DNA from: Chloroflexota bacterium
GTDB lineage: Bacteria > Chloroflexota > Dormibacteria > CF-121
NCBI GenBank assembly: GCA_005881235.1
Contig: VBEQ01000148.1
Span: 1 to 19,705 of the forward strand
DNA length: 19,705 bases
Direction of reading: 5' to 3'
Part shown: one piece after another, positions 13,219-19,705 of the stretch
Layout: every line of letters begins with the position of its first letter
How positions within the stretch are numbered: the stretch's first letter is position 1
Notes under the pieces: model-generated
Database searches by the model: none
What the model was told of the DNA's origin: nothing
Seen by the model: the letters and a program-made list of their open reading frames with translations, nothing else
Program-made: the position numbers and the translations under genes

Positions 13219-14267
13219 GTCGTCGCCTTCGCCGCGGCGCGTCTCCGCCAGGGCAGGTGCCGTATGGGTGAAAGCAGGACGGCGCCCACGATCAAGGCGA
13301 TCAACGAGAGCACGAGCTGCATCGTCACCGTCGCCTGCCAGTACTGCCAGCCGCTGAAGAGCCCGCTCGGAATGGTCGTCCCACGCGCTTGCACGAGGTT
13401 AGACGACGGTCCAGCGATGACCTTCCCGGATGCGCCGTTGGGCCCGATCGGGTAGCAGCTCTGGACCCCGGCGGGTGTGGTCGAGCACGCCATCCCGCCG
13501 CCGCCACTCGGGTAGACGTTGTTGTTGCCGTTGCGAACACCGTAGTTGTTGATGGGCCCGTTGGTGCCGATGGTGATGAGGGGAATGAGCGGGCTCAGGT
13601 ACGTCACCGCGGGAGGAGCCGGCGCCGCGGTCGCGTTCGGGTCGATGTCCGTCGGAAACAGCAGGCCGAACAGCAGGCTGCCGGCGAGGAGGATGAAGGC
13701 CGCCCCATAGGCGCTCACGGTCGCCGGCAGGGTGCGGCGGAAGGCCGTCGAGCAGGCGATGCCGATGATGCCGAGCGTCAGGGCACTGACCGCCGTCACC
13801 AGGAAGGCCGCGGCGAGCTGGTCCAGTTCGATGCCGCCGAAGAGGAACACGAGGCTGAAGATCGGCACCGACAGTAACAGGAGCAAGAGCACAAATGACA
13901 TCGAAGCCAGCAGCTTCCCCCACAGGATGGAGAACGACGGCAGCTTGGTGACAAACAACAAATCGATCGTCTGCCGCTCGCGTTCGCTGCTGATGGCGCC
14001 GGCCGTCAGTGCGGGCGTAATAAAAGCGAGGAGCACCATCTGGAAGAGCACGAGATAGAGAAAGAGGCCCTGGCCGTAATTCGCCGCCTGGCCCCCATTA
14101 AAGGAGTTGCGCGCCGCAAACGTCATCGACGAGAAGATCGCCCAGCCCAGACCACCCAGCAGCAGGATGTAGACCGTCATGGCGACCGGTGAGCGCCAGG
14201 TGCGCATCCGGGAGCGATACTCCTTGGCGACGATCGGATTCCAGAGCGCGACCGCGATCGGGTTCAT
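13215..14267 (-). CDS. ABC-2 type transporter permease
   Basis: Membrane subunit of the ABC transporter, 350 aa. The start MNPIAVALWNPIVAKEYRSR is typical of this permease group. The frame is open upstream, but that stretch overlaps the ATPase gene and is Arg/His-rich without hydrophobic segments. About six helices are seen (about 28-48, 67-89, 119-147, 152-173, 183-205 and 313-333). The SSERERQTIDLL segment after the second helix followed by GKLLA is the family signature region. An unusual loop between the last two helices (about 206-305) is rich in Gly, Asn and Pro and has two cysteines (C261, C271). The ATG overlaps the ATPase stop as ATGA, and the stop overlaps the next gene's GTG. With the preceding ATPase it makes a full transporter if both dimerise. 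Confidence 0.93.
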   Translation of the reverse strand: MNPIAVALWNPIVAKEYRSRMRTWRSPVAMTVYILLLGGLGWAIFSSMTFAARNSFNGGQAANYGQGLFLYLVLFQMVLLAFITPALTAGAISSERERQTIDLLFVTKLPSFSILWGKLLASMSFVLLLLLLSVPIFSLVFLFGGIELDQLAAAFLVTAVSALTLGIIGIACSTAFRRTLPATVSAYGAAFILLAGSLLFGLLFPTDIDPNATAAPAPPAVTYLSPLIPLITIGTNGPINNYGVRNGNNNVYPSGGGGMACSTTPAGVQSCYPIGPNGASGKVIAGPSSNLVQARGTTIPSGLFSGWQYWQATVTMQLVLSLIALIVGAVLLSPIRHLPWRRRAAAKATT

Positions 14268-15187
14268 GGCGTGTCCTCGGTGGCTCGCATGAACGCGTCC
14301 TCGAGGCCGCCTTCGAGCTGGCTGAAACCAGAGACTCTGATTCCAGCTGCCGTGAGGGTCTGCAAAATGGCGGCCGCCGTTGCATCGTCGCCTTCGTACT
14401 CGGCCTCGATCGCGCCGTTCTGCGCGCTGAGCGAGTGGATCATCGGCAACGGCTTGAGCACCGCGACCGCCTCTTCTCGTTGACCGAGGACGCTGATGCG
14501 CAACCGCCGCCCGCTGGTCAGCTGTCGGATGACGTCCTGCACCGGGCCGGTCGCCCGCATCCGACCCTGATCGATGATGCCGACCATGGTGCACAGCTCC
14601 GTCAGCTCGGGGAGGATGTGGCTGGAGATCACGATCGTCTTGCCCATTTTCTGAAGCTCTTTCAAGATCTCGCGCATCTCGACTCGGGCCCGCGGATCCA
14701 GTCCTGAGGCGGGCTCGTCAAGGAGCAACACGGCGGGGTCGTGCACGAGGGCGCGTGCCAGGCAGAGCCGCTGCTTGAGCCCGCGCGACAGCGTGTCAAC
14801 GGCCTGATCGCGTCGATCCGATAGGCCGACCAGCTCGAGCAGATCGTCGGTGATCTTCTTGCGCCGCGCCTTGGGCTGCCGGTAGCAGGCAGCATAGAAA
14901 TCCAGGTACTCCGCCGATGTGAGCTGATCGTAAACACCGAAGAAGTCCGGCATATAGCCGAGGCGCTCGTGCACACGATCGGGCTGCATGGTCACGTCGG
15001 CCCCGTCGACAAAAGCGCGTCCCGCGGTTGGTTCCATCAGGGCCGCCAGGATCCGCAGGGTGGTCGTCTTGCCGGCACCGTTCGGTCCGACAAAGCCGAA
15101 GATCTCTCCTCGGGGTACCTCGAAGGAGACGGCGTCCAGAGCGGTGCGCCGGCCGTAGATCTTGGTGAGCTGCTCGACGGCGATCAC
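14264..15187 (-). CDS. ABC transporter ATP-binding protein (ABC-2/CcmA type)
   Basis: Nucleotide-binding subunit, 307 aa. Walker A is GPNGAGKTT (K40), the signature is LSRGLKQR (133-140, the LSRG form common in ABC-2 drug or GldA-like ATPases), Walker B is LLLDEP (D157, E158), the D-loop is SGLD and the H-loop is H190 (ISSH). A C-terminal regulatory-type domain follows (about 225-307). The start is GTG at 15187, overlapping the stop of the 812-aa protein by 4 bp. A longer open frame upstream runs inside that gene and shows no ATPase sequence. The stop overlaps the permease ATG. Four-bp overlaps on both sides point to strict co-translation of the first four operon genes. The transported substrate cannot be told from the sequence. 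Confidence 0.96.
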   Translation of the reverse strand: MIAVEQLTKIYGRRTALDAVSFEVPRGEIFGFVGPNGAGKTTTLRILAALMEPTAGRAFVDGADVTMQPDRVHERLGYMPDFFGVYDQLTSAEYLDFYAACYRQPKARRKKITDDLLELVGLSDRRDQAVDTLSRGLKQRLCLARALVHDPAVLLLDEPASGLDPRARVEMREILKELQKMGKTIVISSHILPELTELCTMVGIIDQGRMRATGPVQDVIRQLTSGRRLRISVLGQREEAVAVLKPLPMIHSLSAQNGAIEAEYEGDDATAAAILQTLTAAGIRVSGFSQLEGGLEDAFMRATEDTP

Positions 15188-17622
15188 TTGACCGTCCCCG
15201 AGAGCGTAATGGCGCCGGCGGCGAAGCCGCTGGTGGTGCTGAAGCGCAAGCGGACCAGGCCGGTCTGTGGATTGACCGCGCTGTCCGGCAGCGTGGTCGT
15301 GCCGTTGTCCTGGTAGGCGACCTCGCTCCACGCCGAGCGTGACCAGTCCCACACCTCGCTCTGGACCGTCGCGGCCGCGGTCCCGCCCGGGGCAGGCATG
15401 ACCTTGCCCATGTACGGATTGGAGGAGGTCAGCGCGGCGCCGGTCAGGTGCCGGCCCGCGGCGAGCCCCGGCGAAAACTCATACGTCACACTGCCGCTCT
15501 GCAGGAGGAGCATGCCCGGCGGTCCCTGTCCCTGTGAGTCGCCCACGACATCCACGATGCGGCCGCTCACCAGGCCAGACGGCAACGAGCCCGTACCAAT
15601 CTCGTCCAGCGGCAGCGACAGGGCCACGGCAGACTCGCTTGTGGATCGCGGATGACTGCCATTGACCGTCACATCCTGGAAGGGCTGATGCGTCCAGGCG
15701 ACGAGCATTGGCGTACCCACGAGCGAGATGCCGTTAAAGCTTCCTCCGCTCAGCAACAGGGAGAGAATCTGCGTCTTGGCATAGTCTTCGCGCTGCGCAT
15801 CGGTCGGCTGGTTTGTCTGCATGCCATTGAAGAAGGTGCTGCCGTAGATGCGGGTGTAGACCGGCTGTCCAGACTGGTTGGCCGCCTTCACGTCCAGGTT
15901 GACGCTCGTCGTGGTCCCCGGTCGCAGCGCGCCAAAGGTCTGAAAATTGTCGCCCATGACGAGGACGGCATCGGTGAAGGCCAGGTCGGAGTGGTTCTCG
16001 ATCGTGCCGGTGAGCTTCCCGTTCACGAGCTGGACATGGGCGGCCAGCTGTGGAGCCGAGGTCAGGGACTCAGTCGCGAAGCCGCTCAACGCAAAGGCGG
16101 TCATTCCCGGCAGCGTGATGGTGTTGTTGTCGACATCGATCCGGATGCCCGAGCGCGATCCTGTTCCGAAGGCCGACACGTCGTAGGCGCCGTTGTTGGC
16201 GATCGGGCTGATCAAGAGCCGGCTGCCGGTGATGGTGGCCTGGTAATCACCACGACTCGGCGCCATGATCCCCGTGTAGGTCTCCTGGTAGGCGCGATCC
16301 CAGCCCGGCTGCAGGTGCAGGATCGTGATCTGGTTGGCTTGCACCGACCGGCCTTTCGTGAAGACCCCCGCCCCGTAGGCGCCGCCGGCGGCGATCACGG
16401 CGATGAGGGGCACCGTCACCCAGGCGAGGGCGCGTCGCCGCATCGCTCCCAGCACGAGATAATTCACTGGACCGACGAGCAGCACGTAGAGCAGGACGAG
16501 CGCGCCGGTCAGCTGCAGCGAGGGAAGGTCGAGTCCCGGGAGATTGCCCAGCGTGGAGCTGAGTGCGCTGCTCCGGGTGCCGATCGTTGACTGGACGCCG
16601 AAAGGCACAGGGCCCATCCCTCCGGCGTAGAGGGTGGTCTCGCTCGACCTGCCGGAGCCAAAGACGGCGCGCGCGATGAGCTGGCGCAGGAGGGGGCCGG
16701 TGCCGCTCCAACCGGCGACAGGTTCCTGGTTCCAGTCGAAGCTAGCCAGGGTGACGATTCCGGCGCCCACCCGCCGCTCCAGAAGCAGGGGCTGGGAACC
16801 TGCCGTGAGCCAGGCCGGCGCGGTGGTCTGAGTGCTACCGGTCGCGACCTCGACGGGGCCGCCCCCCAGCAGCGCCGTGCTGACGCTGGTCGTGCCAGTG
16901 ACGGCCATCGGCAGGATCGCCGGTGACAACCCGGCCAGCGTCTTTCGCCAGGCGGCGCCGGTGCCAAGCAAAAGATTGCCGCCCGAGCGGACGAAGTCGC
17001 TGATGGCCCTCTTCTGGCCCGCTGTGAGACTGTCAGTCGCGAAGTCGTCGATGGCGAGAATGTCGAACGCGCGCAGCGGAATCGCCGACTCGGCGACGTC
17101 GTCGGCCCGCAAGTGGACCACCCGGGCCGCAACGCTTGCGGGGTGAACCGCCGCGAAGCCGTCGAGCGACGTGGGCTGGTCGGAGAGCACGCCGATCAGA
17201 GTCGAGGTTGTGCTTGCCGACGCCGCATCTTTGGAGACGATCGCTCGGCCGTTCTGAACGATCCGGGCGGTGATGGTTGCGCCGGTCGCGTCCACCGTCA
17301 CAAAGGCCCGGATCCGCTTGCTGGCTCCAGTCGCGAGACTGACCGACTCGTGATACAGCGGGAGACCGGTGACGCCGGGTTGGCCGTTGAGCGCCTCCTG
17401 CACCTCCAGCGTGCCGTCAACCCCCGCGCCGGTGTTCTTGGCGTCGATGGTGACCGGCATCCACTCGCCGGCTTTGACGACATCCTGGTAGCCGAGGTGG
17501 ACGGTCAGCGTGACCCCATCGGCGGCCACCGCGCCGACGGACGCCCCCGCGAGGCCGGTGACCGTCAGCAATGCTGCCAGGGCGATCCGCGCGGGCAGGC
17601 GGCAGCGACGCTGGGCATGCAT
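15184..17622 (-). CDS. Secreted/membrane protein with GATase-like domain, first operon gene (812 aa)
   Basis: No named family recognised. A signal peptide is visible (basic start, hydrophobic 11-30, likely cleavage near AVAAD at 32-35). An Ig-like beta region follows (about 36-145), then a GATase-like fold (about 145-320, with AFDILAIDDF and FVRSGGNLLLGTG). Two membrane helices lie at about 368-392 and 399-421, and a long beta-rich outside domain runs from about 425 to 812. The layout of an outside GATase-like domain plus helices next to an ABC-2 permease recalls GldG-type accessory proteins, but this is analogy only. The ATG has no ribosome binding site and lies about 10 bases after an ECF-type promoter, so it is probably leaderless. 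The stop overlaps the GTG of the ATPase gene. Confidence 0.85.
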   Translation of the reverse strand: MHAQRRCRLPARIALAALLTVTGLAGASVGAVAADGVTLTVHLGYQDVVKAGEWMPVTIDAKNTGAGVDGTLEVQEALNGQPGVTGLPLYHESVSLATGASKRIRAFVTVDATGATITARIVQNGRAIVSKDAASASTTSTLIGVLSDQPTSLDGFAAVHPASVAARVVHLRADDVAESAIPLRAFDILAIDDFATDSLTAGQKRAISDFVRSGGNLLLGTGAAWRKTLAGLSPAILPMAVTGTTSVSTALLGGGPVEVATGSTQTTAPAWLTAGSQPLLLERRVGAGIVTLASFDWNQEPVAGWSGTGPLLRQLIARAVFGSGRSSETTLYAGGMGPVPFGVQSTIGTRSSALSSTLGNLPGLDLPSLQLTGALVLLYVLLVGPVNYLVLGAMRRRALAWVTVPLIAVIAAGGAYGAGVFTKGRSVQANQITILHLQPGWDRAYQETYTGIMAPSRGDYQATITGSRLLISPIANNGAYDVSAFGTGSRSGIRIDVDNNTITLPGMTAFALSGFATESLTSAPQLAAHVQLVNGKLTGTIENHSDLAFTDAVLVMGDNFQTFGALRPGTTTSVNLDVKAANQSGQPVYTRIYGSTFFNGMQTNQPTDAQREDYAKTQILSLLLSGGSFNGISLVGTPMLVAWTHQPFQDVTVNGSHPRSTSESAVALSLPLDEIGTGSLPSGLVSGRIVDVVGDSQGQGPPGMLLLQSGSVTYEFSPGLAAGRHLTGAALTSSNPYMGKVMPAPGGTAAATVQSEVWDWSRSAWSEVAYQDNGTTTLPDSAVNPQTGLVRLRFSTTSGFAAGAITLSGTVK

Positions 17623-17632
17623 CTACTGCATT

Positions 17633-17659
17633 AAGACGGCCGCCGAGGGAAAAAGTTCC
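17633..17659 (-). promoter_or_regulatory. ECF-sigma-type promoter of the minus-strand operon
   Basis: Read on the minus strand, GGAAC (17659-17655) is followed after 16 bases by CGTCTT (17638-17633) and then AA. GGAAC with a 16-17 bp spacer and CGTC is the general form of ECF sigma promoters. Transcription would start about 6-8 bases further on, near 17626, only a few bases before the ATG at 17622. That fits the lack of a ribosome binding site. The same motif with the same spacing faces the sigma gene. Confidence 0.72.
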
Positions 17660-17750
17660 GTTCTCGCCTCTTCGGCGGCAGTATGGCGGGGTGCCGGCGG
17701 GCCGTCAATCGGTCGGAGGCCTGGCGAGGCCCCTGAAATGGACGGACAGT

Positions 17751-17778
17751 GACGGGCTGGCGCGGCCAACAGCCCGTC
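17751..17778 (-). terminator. Hairpin just after tRNA-Leu, possible terminator
   Basis: A 9-bp perfect inverted repeat (GACGGGCTG at 17751-17759 with CAGCCCGTC at 17770-17778) encloses a GC-rich loop that can extend the fold. It begins 8 bases past the tRNA 3' end on the minus strand. There is no T tract after it on that strand, so intrinsic termination is uncertain. The plus-strand side is followed by TTCGTTATT. Confidence 0.4.
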
Positions 17779-17786
17779 TTCGTTAT

Positions 17787-17869
17787 TGCCGGAGGAGGGA
17801 CTCGAACCCACACGGACTTACGCCCAGGCGCTTTTGAGGCGCCCTCGTCTACCATTCCGACACTCCGGC
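17787..17869 (-). tRNA. tRNA-Leu (anticodon CAA)
   Basis: An 83-nt type II tRNA. The acceptor arm GCCGGAG/CTCCGGC pairs fully over 7 bp. The D-stem is TCG/CGA with a GGTAGA loop. The anticodon stem GGCGC/GCGCC encloses the loop CTCAAAA, giving anticodon CAA (plus-strand TTG at 17834-17836), which reads UUG. The long variable arm has the stem GGGC/GTCC with loop GTAA, and the T-loop is TTCGAGT. The T-stem GTGGG/CCCTC carries one U-U mismatch. The discriminator base is A, as expected for leucine, and CCA is not encoded. The gene lies between the divergent operon and the sigma factor. Confidence 0.95.
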
Positions 17870-17883
17870 GTGCCGGTCATTGT

Positions 17884-17901
17884 CTCAAACGCCTCAAACG
17901 C
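17884..17901. repeat. 9-bp tandem repeat CTCAAACGC x2
   Basis: Two exact copies of CTCAAACGC lie end to end, and a third copy with one change (CTCAATCGC) is at 17919-17927. They sit just upstream of the tRNA on its promoter side and about 115-155 bp before the sigma gene. They could be operator sites or a chance low-complexity run. Confidence 0.6.
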
Positions 17902-18027
17902 TCGCATCGCACGAACGTCTCAATCGCTCGTATGCACTACAGCGCCACGCGCGAGGGGCGACGCCCCGAGCGCGGCTCGCGTCGGCCGGCGGGCCGGGGG
18001 GCGAGTATATCCCGAGTACGCTCGTTG

Positions 18028-18053
18028 GGAACTTATCAGGCATGTTTCCGTCT
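18028..18053 (+). promoter_or_regulatory. ECF-sigma-type promoter at the sigma factor gene
   Basis: GGAAC (18028-18032), 16 bases, CGTCT (18049-18053), then AA. The motif and spacing are the same as at the divergent operon promoter, which suggests autoregulation. The -10 part falls inside the first codons after the ATG at 18042, so a transcript from here would start near 18060 and miss that ATG. Either translation then begins further down (for example GTG at 18081) or another promoter makes the longer transcript. Confidence 0.6.
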
Positions 18054-18641
18054 AATAACTCGAACGACGATCGCGACCTGGTGGGCCGGGCCCGCCGGGG
18101 CGATCGGGAGGCGTTTACCCAATTGATCGTGCAATATCAGGTGCCGCTCTACAACATGGCGCTGCGGATGGTCGGCAGGCCGGACGATGCCGCCGATATC
18201 GCGCAGGACGCGTTTCTCCGCGCCTGGGAGAAGATCCGCACGCTGCGCGAGGCCCCCTTCAAGTCCTGGCTGTTCCAGATCGCCGCGAACCTTTGTTACG
18301 ACCATTTTCGGCGGGGACGGCGATACGGGGTCATGCCCGACGAAGAAACATCCAACGTCATCGGCCTTGGCGTCGCGACCCCGGATCCGCAGGAGCGCGC
18401 CGAGGCGAACGAGCGGATGCGACTGGTACGGGACAGCATCGCGGCGCTCGACCACGATATGCGCATCGCCATCGTCCTGCGCGACGTGAACGGCATGGCA
18501 TACGACGAGATCGCCGCCGTGCTTGGCGTGCCGCTCGGCACCGTCAAGTCGCGGATCGCCCGCGCCCGCGCGCAGGTCCAGGAGCAGCTGCAGCGGCATC
18601 CGGATTTTTTTCCCACCAGGGAGGATGCCCATGCCGAGTGA
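18042..18641 (+). CDS. ECF-type RNA polymerase sigma factor
   Basis: Sigma-70 family protein of the extracytoplasmic function type, 199 aa from the ATG at 18042. Region 2 (about 12-92) holds RARRGDREAFTQL and DDAADIAQDAFLRAWE with SWLFQIAANLC. Region 4 (about 128-183) holds YDEIAAVLGVPLGTVKSRIARAR, the helix-turn-helix that reads the -35 element. The ATG has only a weak ribosome binding site. The frame is open back to 17880, but the upstream part is arginine-rich and unlike the family. A GTG at 18081 would remove 13 poorly conserved residues and fits the internal promoter motif. The gene overlaps the anti-sigma gene by 11 bp, the usual sigma/anti-sigma pairing, and is divergent from the large operon. 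Confidence 0.95.
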   Translation: MFPSNNSNDDRDLVGRARRGDREAFTQLIVQYQVPLYNMALRMVGRPDDAADIAQDAFLRAWEKIRTLREAPFKSWLFQIAANLCYDHFRRGRRYGVMPDEETSNVIGLGVATPDPQERAEANERMRLVRDSIAALDHDMRIAIVLRDVNGMAYDEIAAVLGVPLGTVKSRIARARAQVQEQLQRHPDFFPTREDAHAE

Positions 18642-19476
18642 GCCGCGGATCCCGGCCGAGCCGACGCAGGAGGAACTCTCTGCCTTTCTCGACCATGAGC
18701 TCGACTCCGCGACCCAGGCTCGTGTCGCCGACCATGTCGCCGGCTGTGACGAATGCCGGGCTCGCCTCGACGGCCTGCGCGAAACGGCCCATGCCATCCG
18801 TGCCTTGCCGATGGAGACGCCGCCCCGGACGTTCACGGTCCCGGAGCAGCGCCGCCGGACCTGGCGATGGGCGCCGGCGGGTTGGATCGGCAGTGCAGCG
18901 GTGGCGCTGCTGCTGATCGCCGTGGGTATCCAGAATCTTCACCTCCCAGCGGGTTCAACCGCGACGTCCGGTTCGTCCAGCACGAACAGAGGCGGCCTGG
19001 CAAACGCTCCCGCGAGCCGGAGCGAGAAAGGCGCCCTGGCGCCGCTCTCGGCGCCGAGCCCGTTCACGCAACAGTTCGATGCGCAGTCCGCAGGGGCGGC
19101 CACGAATGCCGCGACCGTCGTGGATCCAAGCAACAGCGCGCGGCGGCTGGTCCTGGATACGGACAAGACGTCCTACGCAACGAATGGCAGGATGCTGGTG
19201 ACGGTCCAGTTGATCGGCTCGCCGTCGACATCCCTCAACAGCGGCGACCAGGGACTCACGCTGATACTGGTCCGCAACGGTCAGGGCGTCGTTCTCCGTC
19301 CGGTCGGCGTCGAGAGCTGGAATAGCACGCCGATCTTTGGCGGCTGGTATGACCTGGCCAGCTTCCCCCTGTCGGCACCGAACGCCGGCGATTATCGGCT
19401 CGAAGCGACCTGGCTCATTCCCGACGGGTCGGGACGGGTGCTCCAAACGAGCGTCCCGGTCCGGATCGCGGGCTAG
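18631..19476 (+). CDS. Membrane anti-sigma factor with zinc finger and outside beta domain
   Basis: 281-aa partner of the ECF sigma factor. The N-terminus has a zf-HC2/ZAS-type zinc finger with H35-x3-C39-x2-C42 (DHVAGCDEC) after an acidic helix (LSAFLDHELD), the usual sigma-binding form. One membrane helix lies at about 84-102. A Ser/Ala/Gly-rich linker (about 103-170) leads to a beta-rich domain (about 172-281) with LDTDKTSYATNGRMLVTVQL and a closing YRLEATW segment. This resembles Ig-like or macroglobulin/BsuPI-like folds, judged by eye only. A strong ribosome binding site (AGGGAGG, 18618-18624) decides the start. The first 11 bp overlap the sigma gene. The stop overlaps the stop of the convergent gene in CTAG. 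Confidence 0.92.
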   Translation: MPSEPRIPAEPTQEELSAFLDHELDSATQARVADHVAGCDECRARLDGLRETAHAIRALPMETPPRTFTVPEQRRRTWRWAPAGWIGSAAVALLLIAVGIQNLHLPAGSTATSGSSSTNRGGLANAPASRSEKGALAPLSAPSPFTQQFDAQSAGAATNAATVVDPSNSARRLVLDTDKTSYATNGRMLVTVQLIGSPSTSLNSGDQGLTLILVRNGQGVVLRPVGVESWNSTPIFGGWYDLASFPLSAPNAGDYRLEATWLIPDGSGRVLQTSVPVRIAG

Positions 19477-19705
19477 CTCTTCTCCGGCGGGGGGCCTTCG
19501 AGGTCGGGAAGGTCCATGCTGTTGATCAGCTCTTTGAAGATCGACAGCTTCTCTTCTTCTTCCTCCTCTTTCTCGGGGAAGACGCCGGCCTTGTCGAGAA
19601 CGTCCTGCGAGACGAGGATCGGACACGTCATCCGTACGGCGAGAGCGATGGCATCGCTCGGCCGCGAGTCGATCTCGACTTCCTTGCCGTTGACGGCGAG
19701 AAACA
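19473..19705 (-). CDS. DUF151 bifunctional-nuclease-family protein, 5' partial
   Basis: Only the last 76 residues are in the window; the start lies beyond its right edge. The visible part has GKEVEIDSRPSDAIALAVR followed by CPILVSQDVLDKAG, the conserved end of the BFN/DUF151 domain. After that comes an acidic run (EKEEEEEEK), a helix (SIFKELINSM) and a proline-rich end. The family is named after a plant nuclease, and its bacterial role is poorly known. The stop TAG overlaps the anti-sigma stop on the other strand in the palindrome CTAG. Confidence 0.92.
   Translation of the reverse strand, partial: FLAVNGKEVEIDSRPSDAIALAVRMTCPILVSQDVLDKAGVFPEKEEEEEEKLSIFKELINSMDLPDLEGPPPEKS

Noticed and set aside
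14268..14594. Long N-terminal extension of the permease frame
   Set aside because: It overlaps the ATPase gene and has His/Arg-rich content. The ATGA overlap start at 14267 gives a normal permease.
17880..18041. Extended start of the sigma factor
   Set aside because: The added 54 residues are basic and unlike ECF N-termini, and the region contains repeats and promoter-like sequence.

Overview
The window is a high-GC bacterial chromosome segment with tightly packed genes, frequent 4-bp gene overlaps and GTG starts. The gene content (DnaE with an intact PHP site, YggT, a DUF151-type nuclease, MoxR/DUF58/VWA proteins, an ECF sigma factor) and the style suggest a free-living, possibly soil, lineage of the Chloroflexota/Dormibacterota type. 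That placement is a low-confidence impression, because no rRNA is present.

Layout. (1) Positions 2-4641, plus strand: the 3' part of a TrmA/RlmD-family RNA uracil methyltransferase, coupled by an ATGA overlap to dnaE (DNA polymerase III alpha, 1187 aa). (2) Positions 4638-17622, minus strand: a long operon read from right to left. It encodes a secreted/membrane protein with a GATase-like fold (812 aa), an ABC ATPase, an ABC-2 permease, a membrane protein with a long helical and Gly/Thr-rich tail (524 aa), a MoxR-family AAA+ ATPase, a DUF58 protein, a BatA-like VWA membrane protein, a 901-aa double-VWA membrane protein, and after a 42-bp gap a YggT protein. Spacings in the eight-gene core run from an 11-bp overlap to a 31-bp gap. 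(3) Positions 17623-18041: a divergent control region with a tRNA-Leu(CAA) on the minus strand, a hairpin after it, and two near-identical ECF-type promoter motifs (GGAAC, 16 bp, CGTCT) facing outward. (4) Positions 18042-19476, plus strand: an ECF sigma factor and an overlapping membrane anti-sigma factor with a zinc-finger N-terminus and an outside beta-rich domain. (5) Positions 19473-19705, minus strand: the C-terminal end of a DUF151 bifunctional-nuclease-family protein.

How it fits together. The two matching promoter motifs suggest that the ECF sigma factor drives both its own gene and the divergent eight-gene cassette. On this model the anti-sigma factor senses a signal outside the membrane and releases sigma. 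Sigma then switches on an ABC transporter together with a MoxR AAA+ ATPase and three VWA-fold partner proteins. The module could be an envelope maintenance or export system; its substrate cannot be read from the sequence. The operon promoter lies so close to the first ATG that its mRNA is probably leaderless.
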